A program made the position numbers and the translations under genes. DNA of 64,000 bases from Leptodactylus fallax (Eukaryota; Chordata; Amphibia; Anura; Leptodactylidae). The DNA is taken from contig CAMRHE010000133.1 of the NCBI GenBank assembly GCA_947044405.1, positions 3,737,001 through 3,801,000 on the forward strand, in the 5' to 3' direction. Shown piece by piece: positions 52,241-61,080 of the stretch. Under the pieces are notes generated by a model. It was given only the letters and a program-made list of their open reading frames with translations. It did not search any database and was not told the DNA's origin. Position 1 is the first letter of the stretch, and every line of letters starts with the position of its first letter.

Positions 52241-52301
52241 GTCCTTTAATAGTCCCACAATGGGGACTATTTTCTTTACTTAGCTGCTTTTTTCTTGCCA
52301 T
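51191..52301 (-). pseudogene. Broken Tc1 transposase (DD34E)
   Basis: Cut-and-paste transposase of the Tc1/mariner family. The probable start codon is at 52299-52301 and the stop at 51191-51193. The N-terminal paired-like helix-turn-helix part (LKVSPSAVAKTIKHYKETG) and an HTH_Tnp/AT-hook-like GRPRVTSAAEDK stretch precede the catalytic domain. All three catalytic acidic residues are visible: D in WSDESKFEIF, D in QQDNDPKHT, E in SPDLNPIEMVWGELD, with DD34E-type spacing. The C-terminus ends GYFEEPRI. Three lesions break it: a LINE-tail insertion at 52196-52271, a frameshift near 52140 (extra G in a GGGG run), and a frame change near 51570-51592. The last joins GDTVGDLF to the ILQRHAIPSG region with about 16 bp missing compared with the family as I know it. 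Confidence 0.93.
52196..52271 (-). mobile_element. LINE 3'-tail fragment inserted in the Tc1 element
   Basis: (AAT)n of about 40 bp followed by AGTCCTTTAATAGTCCCAC and AATGGGGACTAT. The junction and the first about 27 bp match the 3' end of the LINE at 62843-62870 in the same orientation. It splits the 5' part of the transposase, with T-rich sequence on both sides as a possible short target duplication. It is an extreme 5' truncation. Confidence 0.85.
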
Positions 52302-52714
52302 AATACAAATTCTAACACTCCATTCAGTAGGACTATCAGCTGTGTATCCACCTGACTTCTGAACAACACAACTGATGGTCCCAACCCCATTTATAAGGCA
52401 AGAAATCCCACTTATTAAACCTGACAGGGCACACCTGTGAAGTGAAAACCATTTCAGGTGACTACCTCTTGAAGCTCATCAAGAGAATGCCAAGAGTGTG
52501 CAAAGCAGTAATCAAAGCAAAAGGTGGCTACTTTGAAGAACCTAGAATATAAGACATATTTTCAGTTGTTTCACACTTTTTTGTTAAGTATATAATTCAC
52601 ATGTGTTAATTCATAGTTTTGATGCCTTCAATGTGAATCTACAATTTTTATAGTCATGAAAATACAGAAAACTCTTGGAATGAGAAGGTGTGTCCAAACT
52701 TTTGGTCTGTACTG

Positions 52715-52721
52715 TATCTCA

Positions 52722-52761
<40 letters not shown>

Positions 52762-52797
52762 CATCCATCCATCTATCTATCTATCCTATCTATCTCA

Positions 52798-52869
<72 letters not shown>

Positions 52870-52895
52870 CTATCTATCTATCTATCTATCTATCT

Positions 52896-52933
<38 letters not shown>

Positions 52934-52962
52934 ATCTTTCATATCTATCTATCTATCTATCT
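52715..52962. repeat. (TATC)n microsatellite, right part of the split array
   Basis: Continues the 50573-51027 array after the Tc1 insertion, with CCATC, TATCTTCTATC and CTCATATC interruptions. Confidence 0.97.
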
Positions 52963-53160
52963 AGAAACAAAAAATTCAAGGTCGCACAGCAAAAGACAGA
53001 GTGGGTGCAAATCCAAGGGAGGCGGCTCCTTCCTAATATACAAACAGTTCAAAGTGGCAGCACTCCAAAAAATATGTATATTCACTGTGTTTATTTCAAG
53101 GTTTGAAATAAACACACTGGATATACACATTTTTTGGAGTGCTGCCACTTTGAACTGTTT
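52963..53160 (+). mobile_element. TATC-tailed foldback retroposon-like element (II)
   Basis: Starts AGAAACAAAAAATTCAAGG with a TGGGTGCAAATCCAAGGG segment. Then come two inverted arms (53042-53099 and 53102-53160) that each include GGCAGCACTCC / GGAGTGCTGCC and AACAGTTCAAAG / CTTTGAACTGTT, with a few mismatches. The end runs directly into ATCTATCTATC. The same start and internal motifs occur in element IV (53422-53651), so they are one family. No coding capacity. Confidence 0.7.
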
Positions 53161-53176
53161 ATCTATCTATCTACTT

Positions 53177-53397
53177 TCCTATCTGTCTAAATGTCCAAAC
53201 AAAGACTGCCCAGCCGTAAATGAGGGTGTCAGTCCAAGGTATAGGCTAAGCCCCAAAATATCCAAATACATTAGACGGCACTCCACAGGTAACTTGAAAA
53301 AGGCTCAAGTATATTGTGCAGAAACGTTGCTTGTATGGCCAATAAAACCAAACATTTTTTACAATTCACCTGTGAAGTGCCATGTAATTTGTTTGGA
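53177..53397 (+). mobile_element. TATC-tailed retroposon-like element (III)
   Basis: Follows a short TATC run and ends TAATTTGTTTGGATATCTATC, passing into TATC again. AATGTCCAAACAAAGACTGC at its start is partly complementary to the end, and GGCACTCCACAGGT (53279) mirrors ACCTGTGAAGTGCC (53368). It contains CTTGAAAAAGGC and, about 20 bp later, GCAGAAACGTTGC. This resembles the degraded core of ribozyme-bearing retroelement ends (see findings). Confidence 0.55.
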
Positions 53398-53421
53398 TAT
53401 CTATCTATCTATCTATACAAG

Positions 53422-53651
53422 AAAAAAATTCAAAGCAGTATAGACAAAATAAAGTTCGGGTGCAAGTCCAATCAGAGGATGGTAATGCCTCCCACACAGC
53501 TAATAAAGAAAAAAATGGCAGCACTCCTTTAAAAAATAAACCAGTGAATTTTAATCCAAGTGCGACGTTTCGGTCCGACCGAAACGTCGCACTTGGATTA
53601 AAATTCACTGGTTTATTTTTTAAAGGAGTGCTGCCATTTTTTTCTTTATTA
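53422..53651 (+). mobile_element. TATC-tailed foldback retroposon-like element (IV), perfect inverted repeat
   Basis: After AAGAAAAAAATTCAAAGC and a GGGTGCAAGTCCAATCAGAGG segment (compare element II), positions 53501-53575 and 53577-53651 are perfect 75-bp reverse complements separated by one base. Each arm has GGCAGCACTCCTTTAAA / TTTAAAGGAGTGCTGCC and ends at the centre with GCGACGTTTCGGTC. The right arm passes straight into ATCTATCTAT. The exact identity of the arms implies recent formation. No coding capacity. Confidence 0.85.
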
Positions 53652-53664
53652 TCTATCTATATCA

Positions 53665-53704
<40 letters not shown>

Positions 53705-53730
53705 CTACACCTATATATCTATTATCTATA

Positions 53731-53766
<36 letters not shown>

Positions 53767-53790
53767 GTCTGTCTGTCTATCTATCTAATC
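53652..53790. repeat. (TATC)n microsatellite, tail of element IV
   Basis: TATC units with ATCAATC, CTACACC and (CTGT)n interruptions. Confidence 0.93.
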
Positions 53791-53867
53791 TATTTATAAA
53801 TCATCCATCTCATACATACAGATGTAACATTGTGTGGTTGTGTATTTTGAAATATATGATTTATATA

Positions 53868-53871
53868 TGAA

Positions 53872-53902
<31 letters not shown>

Positions 53903-53962
53903 TGAGATAGATAGATAGATAGATATGAGATAGATGGATAGATAGATAGATAGATACGAGAA
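53868..53962. repeat. (GATA)n microsatellite
   Basis: About 95 bp of GATA with GATATGAGATAG interruptions. It is opposite in orientation to the TATC array ending about 80 bp upstream, so the two can pair. Confidence 0.95.
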
Positions 53963-55274
53963 AGCAAGATAGACTAATATCTATATAACTTCCTTCCATC
54001 CTTCCTTCCGTCTATCTCATACCTCCATATACCTTTCTTAGAACACATTACATGCTTCACTTAGTGTTCAGCTTCGTACTGAGAGATTACAGGTTGAGGG
54101 AAGTCAACTTAAATGAAAGCCTTTACATAATGTTCGGATAAACCTTCCGCTGCTCTTGTTCTCAGGATGACAATTAAAGTGAAGCAGAAGTTTTGTTCTA
54201 GTACGTACAGTACGACAACCCCGCACTTGTTGTCAGAGAGGTTAACAATAGACACACACGTAGCTTTCAACATAAATGGGAAGAATCCTTTGTTTTAAAC
54301 TTCTACTTTAAGACGCAGAATATTCAGGATTTCATTAATATGTACGAGAAAATCAGAATCGTAGCAAATTATTTTATTCAGTTAGGAAAGCACCAACCAA
54401 ATTATCTAGAAAAATATGTTAATATTCCACAGCAAAACCCCAAAAAATTACATGCAGTACTACACCAGACCACAAGGAGTGCTGTTAGGAGATTCATCAA
54501 GTCCAGCGCCCTCCTGGCATTCTTGCGCCTAGCACCCCAGGGCTGCAGTAGGATTTTCCGTCATTTGCGCCACTTTTTTGGCATAACTGATAATAAATAT
54601 GGTGCAGGCGATGGCCCCACCTACCCCCGGCCCTTGACACTTTTGGAATAGTAGTGAGACCAGCACAAAAAAAGAGACTTGCCTTTAGTTGTGTAAAATT
54701 GTCCACTTTCGACAACATAAGAAAGGTCACCTAACAATGAACTTAGTATAGAACTGACCAATGCTGAGACCCCCATGCTGTAATCTGCAGTGTAACCCAA
54801 GTTATAGTTTTCCGTTTTCTTACAGCGCCTCCACGGGTGACCTAAAGAATTACACAGTGGCTGATAAAATACATTGGTTGTCTATTTAATGCATGGCTGT
54901 GGGAACACCTGTAAGCGGTATACACTTGTTAAAGCTGGTGAGAGATTTGCGTGGCTATGGACCCCCAAGACGGCACCCAAAGAGACCATATTATAGCTTG
55001 TTACTGCCCACTGCTAGACACAGGTATTAAAATTTCCACAATGCCAGACCACCAGGAAAATAGTCATTAACTCCTCCACTACTGCATCTAGCAAAATGGC
55101 TTCTCTGATGGGGTCTGACTGCCGAGACAAGGAGCCTCCAAAACTAGACCCCAACTCATCCTGTTGTTAAAGCATAGTATAAAAATATGTTGTAACATTA
55201 ACTCACTACTCTAGACCACCAGGGAAACAGGCATTAACCAATCCACCATTCTAGATGACCAGGGAAGTAACCTC
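53963..55274. other. Unassigned DNA
   Basis: About 1.3 kb with no recognised gene. The part 54040-54360 is complex and repeat-free, another possible conserved non-coding stretch; low certainty. Confidence 0.3.
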
Positions 55275-55728
55275 TTAAAGAGGACCATTTCTCACCTCCA
55301 CCAGCTCCACTTCTTAGCACAGGCACCGCTCCGCATATTCTAGCACAGTTGGCATTTTCTCTCTAGCACCTACTGTTTCTGAGAAATCAATGCTGTTAAT
55401 TTTGGTGTCTGATATGCTGTTTAGACTCTGCACTGTCAGGTGGGCAGTGTCAGACAGGGACAGGAAAGGGGGCGTGACTCAAAACTCCAATCAGAGACAG
55501 CCAGTGTCAGAGCTCAGAATCACACCCCTTATCTGCTTCTGCCTGACACCGCCTTCCTGACAGTGCAGAGCCTAAATAGTATATCAGGCACCAAAAATAT
55601 GTGCACTAATTGCTCAGGGATGGTGGGGGCTAGCGAAAAAATTCCAACTGTGCCAGAATCAGTGGAGCAGCAGCTATTAAATTATGTAAAGAGTTGGACT
55701 TGTTGGAGGTGATGAAAGGTCCTCATCT
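55275..55728. mobile_element. Foldback MITE, copy B of a three-copy family
   Basis: Starts TTAAAGAGGACCATTTCTCA and ends GATGAAAGGTCCTCATCTA (right TTAA lost). GCACAGTTGG, CTAGCACC, ATATGCTGTTTAGACTCTGC and CACTGTCAGG on the left appear inverted on the right (CCAACTGTGC, GCAGAGCCTAAATAGTATAT and CCTGACAGTG). It is colinear with copies at 42340-42762 and 60684-61080. Confidence 0.85.
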
Positions 55729-55869
55729 ACCTATACTGTATATCTTTTATCTTAGATAGATAGATAGATATGTCCATAGTTGTAACAGGACTCCATACCT
55801 ATCACATACGATGTATAATACTGGTGTCTTCTTATGTAGCAGGGGGTCCAGGTACAACATACTAATAAA

Positions 55870-55990
55870 GGGGTGTTCCAGCCCCCTATATTTAACCCCT
55901 GCAGAGGCTTAAAATAACAAACACTGTATACTCACCTCTCCATTTGTCCACAGATCCAGGTGGGGGTCTCCATTCAGGTCGTCGGTCTTT
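55870..55990. repeat. Dispersed repeat, second copy (pairs with 33620-33730)
   Basis: AACAAACACTGTATACTCACC, then AGATCCAGGT and GGTCTCCATTCAGGTC, colinear with the copy near 33640. Confidence 0.65.
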
Positions 55991-56154
55991 GTAGAGCGTG
56001 GGCCACTTATTGGCTGTTTTGCTCACAAGCACATTATTGTTGTAATTGTTGCTGAGTATTTTTTTTATTTTTTATTCTTCAAAAACATTTACTTAAAAAT
56101 ATCTATAGAAAATACATTATGGTTACAACCTCTGCCCTTCTTTACCCTGCATTT

Positions 56155-56245
56155 TTTTTTTTTTTTTGATCAGGGTCCAATTCTGACTTTTGCACTATGG
56201 GGCCCTATTATGTCTATTACACCCCTGGTATAATCTGTGTGAGAT
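56155..56245. repeat. Degraded hAT-type repeat end
   Basis: AGGGTCCAATTCTGAC, CTATGGGGCCC and a terminal ACACCCCTGG resemble degraded right ends of hAT-derived repeats with CCTCTG/CCCCTG ends. Weak evidence. Confidence 0.35.
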
Positions 56246-57470
56246 CTTGCTGGACCACTGACATAATCATAGGGGGGTAACAGCTGAGACTGGGCCCAGA
56301 TGCCAGGGGGGCCCACAAATCACTCTTACTAGGATAGGGATGAAAAAACGTCTTTAATCTCCTTTCTCATTCCCTTTGATGGCTGGCATTGTAAATGTAT
56401 TCCTCTTGCCCTCTGGTTCCCTGGAGTGAGAAGATTTAGGATACACCGCCTTCCACTGTCAGAAAGGAGGAAATTAAAAAACTGAAGGAAAGCAGAGGGT
56501 CAGCAGCACATAGTCAGGGAATGGTTTTATTGGGGAGGTTGTGGCACAAAAGGGGGAATGATGACAATGTGAGGGGCACTGACAGGGGAATGATTGGAAG
56601 CTTGGGTGCACAGACATGTTGTGAACAAGTCTTCATGGTGGTCTGGGACAGATGGAGAAGAAAAGGGAAATGTAAATTCTTCTATAATATATGGATGGGA
56701 CGTGGCTGATGCATATAAGGAGAAGTCGCACGCGTGGCCCAAATTAACCCTTTGTACTAGGGCCCAGGAGCCTTTAGTTACCACACAAATGTCGGATTTC
56801 AATGCAAAGTAAATGGCTTCTCCCAAGCAAACCAAGAAAATCTAATACGACGACTTAGGAGCGCCAGGAACGACTTACCATTTATAGTGAAATCTTCAGA
56901 GTGATTTTGTAAGAATGAGCAGGTTATAGGCAGCATGTTCTATTGTTCTAGAAGGTATGGAAAGAATGGCCTCGCTCTAGGTCATTTACCCTTGCAGTGC
57001 CGGCTGGCTTTAATGATGAGTGAGGCCCATTGTGTTACAGGTAAGGTGATCTAAGACGTCTTTAGGTAATAGCTGAGCTTGTGCTGGAACATGCCGCCAT
57101 CCGCTCAGTAAAGCAGGCCTTGTGCTTGTGATGTAACTGCAGCCGCTCTCATTGCGGAGGAATGTATAATACTTACAAATGTGCTGGAGACGGCAAACTT
57201 ATGGACAGGGAATCAGGAGAGCAATAGGAAGCTGCGGGATGCCAGGGGGGGAAGTTATATGTGCAAAATCTATCCAAAAGTAGCTGAATATTAGAAAGTA
57301 CTCTGTAACATAGGGCTCTGTTCACATCGCGTTTGGAGTATATGCCAGGAGTACTGCACAGTATACTGCTGTGCTGTACTATACGGTAACATAAAGGTAC
57401 TGTATGGTAATATACACCACCCAGAAAGAGGAATAGGGGTGTATGTACATTGTATATATGTAACATGAAT
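56246..57470. other. Unassigned DNA; candidate conserved block 56800-57180
   Basis: About 1.2 kb with no recognised gene. 56800-57180 is complex and repeat-free, for example GCCGGCTGGCTTTAATGATG. At 57305-57330, GGGCTCTGTTCACATCGCG resembles the GTTCACAT end of the Harbinger-like MITEs. Confidence 0.3.
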
Positions 57471-57477
57471 ATCTATC

Positions 57478-57521
<44 letters not shown>

Positions 57522-57658
57522 CTCTTATATATATCTATCTATCTATCTCATATCTATCTATCTATCTATCTATCTCTCTTATATATATCTATCTATCTAT
57601 CTTATATCTATCTATCTATCTATCTATCTCATATCTATCTATCTATCTATCTATCTCA

Positions 57659-57699
<41 letters not shown>

Positions 57700-57701
57700 C
57701 A

Positions 57702-57784
<83 letters not shown>

Positions 57785-57935
57785 CATATCTATCGATCTA
57801 TCTATCATCTATCTACAGTATCTACCATATCTATCTATCTCATATCTATCTATCTATATATCTATTTGTCTGTTAGTATCTCTCCATTTTCATTATCTAT
57901 AAATCTATCTATCTATCTATCTTATCTGTCTATCT
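57471..57935. repeat. (TATC)n microsatellite, ~0.46 kb
   Basis: TATC runs with CTCATATC and CTCTTATATATATC interruptions. The next feature is a GATA array of the opposite sense, so together they form a large inverted structure. Confidence 0.97.
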
Positions 57936-58006
57936 GAGATAGATCTGGATAAATAGATATATAATGTAGAAACTGATGGACAGACAGATAGATGAATGGA
58001 TGGGTG

Positions 58007-58057
<51 letters not shown>

Positions 58058-58162
58058 GATGCATGACATAGATAGTCTGAAATATAGATAGATAAATACA
58101 TAGATATATAGAAAATTAGATAGATATTAGATGGATAACTGATATGGCATAGAGAGATAGAA

Positions 58163-58213
<51 letters not shown>

Positions 58214-58345
58214 GATAGATAGATATGAGAAATAAATATATTGAATTGGGAACACTGTATATATGATAGGTAGAAAGATAGATACATAGTAATATAGATT
58301 AATAGATAAATAATGTTGATAGGCAATAGATGGATAGATAGATAT
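57936..58345. repeat. (GATA)n microsatellite, interrupted
   Basis: GATA runs with GATGGAT, GATAAATA and GATAGATATGAG interruptions. It is more degenerate than the preceding TATC array. Confidence 0.93.
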
Positions 58346-59819
58346 TTAGATAATGTTAAAAGGCAATAGAAAGGAAATTAACCTTGAAACCTTAAACTTA
58401 AAGTGTTGCTTGGGAATTATGGAATAAAGCTTCCCACTCATTTTTCACTGAAGATGTCACCACTAGGTGTCACTATTCCCTCGACTCTCCTACTTATTAC
58501 AGTTTTTATCTTCTCCCGGCCATCCATCATCTCCATAAATCCCATGCCAGCTCAATATGTCCTCCAATCATCTCCCGATTATCCTCCAATCAAATATTTC
58601 ACTCTGCAATGAACACATCAATGCTCTTCGTCGCCATCTCGGAGGCCGTTCATCTGCGCCCTGACAGAGACACCCGGAACATGTGTAATTAATAAGATAG
58701 ATATCTTGATGGATCCCACTAAGAAAATCCAATATCCTGACTCGTCACTGTTAATATAACACTGATGGCAGGGCTGGTGATTTGTGGGCCACGAGTTTGG
58801 CTAGCAGATGATTCTAGTCCACCGTAACAATGGGTTGGGCCATTGGTTGTCACGTATGATGTTATATTGATTTATAGGGTCACCCTTTAATTGGATCCCC
58901 TATAGAGTATATTAAGAGACTGTCAGTGTATAGCCCTCCACCAGGCCGGTTATACTCCTGCACTCCCTTTGCCTGTGGCCCCCACCTCCTTATCAGCATC
59001 GCCTACGTGCTCGCACCTGGTGTCTTCCTATTGTTCGCTGCTGGGGCTGGGTAGGGGCCATTTGCAATTCTAAGCAATTGATCCCCTGTGCGTTAAGGCA
59101 TACAGTTCTCTGCTTGTGTTTGCCGTTACCTACACTCCTTCCTTTGTGTCTCGCACAGAATGGCGCATTGTGTCAAACCGTTTTTATGTAATAATAATGC
59201 ACGCATTACTTATTTATACCCGATCTCCTAAGACGCTATCATTCATTGTGGTGCAACACAAATTGCCCAGCAGGGCTCTTTCTTTCTTTTTGTTTGCGCT
59301 CCTTTTTATTTTATTTTTTTTTTTAAGTTGTAAATGTTGCTATAAAGCGATTCGCTGTCTTAATACGTTGACTAGGTATTGTTAACAGCTTTTAATGCTT
59401 TTTGTTGATTTTTTTTGCAGTTATTATTTAGCTTTGGTAAAGGAATAATAGATACGGATGTAGCAGAGCCGACCTTGTTATTCAGGACTGGTTGGACATT
59501 CCTTACCGCCCATATGTAAGCTGTCAGTGCATAGGTTATAGGGTCACATAAAATACATACCGCTGGATGGAAAACTAGCAAGGTAGCAGGCATTGAAGCT
59601 GCTGTGAGGCCCGACCACTAGGGGGCCTATTTCCACATCATTTTACTATAGTTCAAACTGTATATGTTTACCCCTGAGGCCTGCGCTATCCCTTCTCTGT
59701 GACATTACTCTTTGCTTTTTTTTCTATCATGTACATTGTGTGCATTATACTAGTATATGATTTTATGACATTACATTTTTTTGTTTTTACGGTACTGTGT
59801 GATCACAGGTACATGGTAA
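58346..59819. other. Unassigned DNA; candidate conserved block 58500-58700
   Basis: No recognised gene. 58500-58700 is complex and repeat-free, with ATGTGTAATTAATAAGAT near its end. A GATGTAGCAGAGCCGA motif is present at 59458, matching the minisatellite core elsewhere. Poly-T runs lie at 59310-59325 and 59411-59417. Confidence 0.3.
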
Positions 59820-60475
59820 CATTATTGTGTGTATAGTTCTAGTGCTGACATCACGGTGTGTATTACCCCTGTACTGTGACATCACTGTGTTTATTATACC
59901 TGTACTGTGACATCACTGTGTGTATTATCTCTGTACTGTGACATCACTGTGTGTATTATCCCTGTACTGTGACATCACTGTGTGTATTATCTCTGTACTG
60001 TGACATCACTGTGTGTATTATCTCTGTACTGTGACATCACTGTGTGTATTATCCCTGTACTGTGACATCACTGTGTGTATTATCCCTGTACTGTGACATC
60101 ACTGTGTGTATTATCTCTGTACTGTGACATCACTGTGTGTATTATCTCTGTACTGTGACATCACTGTGTTTATTATACCTGTACTGTGACATCACTGTGT
60201 ATATTATCCCTGTACTGTGACATCACTGTGTGTATTATCTCTGTACTGTGACATCACTGTGTGTATTATCTCTGTACTGTGACATCACTGTGTGTATTAT
60301 CCCTGTACTGTTACATCACTGTGTGTATTATCCCTATACTGTGACATCACTGTGTGTATTATCCCTATACTGTGACATCACTGTTTCTTTATCCCTGTAC
60401 TGTGATATCACTGTGCGTATTATCGCTGTGCTGTGACATCACATGTCTTAATCTTATACTGTGACATCACTATGT
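59820..60475. repeat. 31-bp minisatellite (~20 copies)
   Basis: Period 31 bp with the unit CTGTACTGTGACATCACTGT then GTGTATTATCC/T. Copies are highly similar in the centre and degenerate at both ends. Each unit has a TGACATCA core that looks like an AP-1/CRE half-site; any binding is untested. Confidence 0.95.
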
Positions 60476-60683
60476 ACCTTACTACTAACATCACTGTTTG
60501 AATTATTCATGTATGTTGATATCATTACTTGCTACAATGCATCAGTGCTGCTTAAATCTATCAATTCGAGCAATACAAAGGTTTTGTTATAATTATATCC
60601 AGTCCAGACACGCACTTGTTCTGTCAACTAAAAACTGCTGCATCTCTTCTGTTTGATAGTTTGTCACAATGTATCAGTGCAAG

Positions 60684-61080
60684 TTAAAGGTATAAGTCTG
60701 TTTAGCTCAGTGAAAGTGACTTTTCACCACCTCCACCAACTTCAACTCTTTGCAGTGCTTAGTAGATGTTGCTCCATGAATTCCAGAAAAAGTTGTATTT
60801 TTCTCTAGCCCTCGCCATTCCTGAGAAACCAGGGCTGTCAGTCTTCTCACCAAACATGCTAATTATATCTTCTATTGTCAGGTGGGTGGTCCTGTTCTGT
60901 CTACTCCCATTTAGAACCTCCCACCTGACAATAGAGAGCCTATTTAGCATATTGGGTCTTGAAAATAACAGCACAGATTGCTCAGGAATGTTGGGGGCTA
61001 GAGAAAAAATTCCAACAGTACCAGAATTTATTGTAGGGTGAAAGAGGTTGGTGGTGGAGATGTAGAAAGGTCCTCTTTAA
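60684..61080. mobile_element. Foldback MITE, copy C of a three-copy family
   Basis: TTAA at both borders (60684-60687, 61077-61080) with TTAAAGG on the left and GAAAGGTCCTCTTTAA on the right. The arms hold TTTTTCTCTAGCCC / GGGGCTAGAGAAAAA and ATTCCTGAGAAACCAG / CTCAGGAATG. Near the centre, TATTGTCAGGTGGGTGGTCC is mirrored by ACCTCCCACCTGACAATA. Confidence 0.88.

Larger units (their letters stand above)
51028..52714 (-). mobile_element. Tc1-like DNA transposon, 1687 bp, TA target duplication
   Basis: The ends are CAGTACAGACCAAAAGTTTG and CAAACTTTTGGTCTGTACTG, perfect inverted termini flanked by TA on both sides (51026-51027, 52715-52716). The inverted repeats are unusually long, about 51028-51298 against 52448-52714. 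Their inner part repeats the 3' end of the transposase gene. The element sits inside a TATC array that continues on both sides. It belongs to the Tc1 group widespread in fish, lampreys and amphibians and reported to have moved horizontally (established knowledge). The transposase is broken (see next entry), so the copy is inactive by itself. Confidence 0.96.

Noticed and set aside
49414..53870. Several frames of 100-260 codons rich in Ser-Ile-Tyr-Leu
   Set aside because: They are translations of (TATC)n microsatellites and end where the repeats end.
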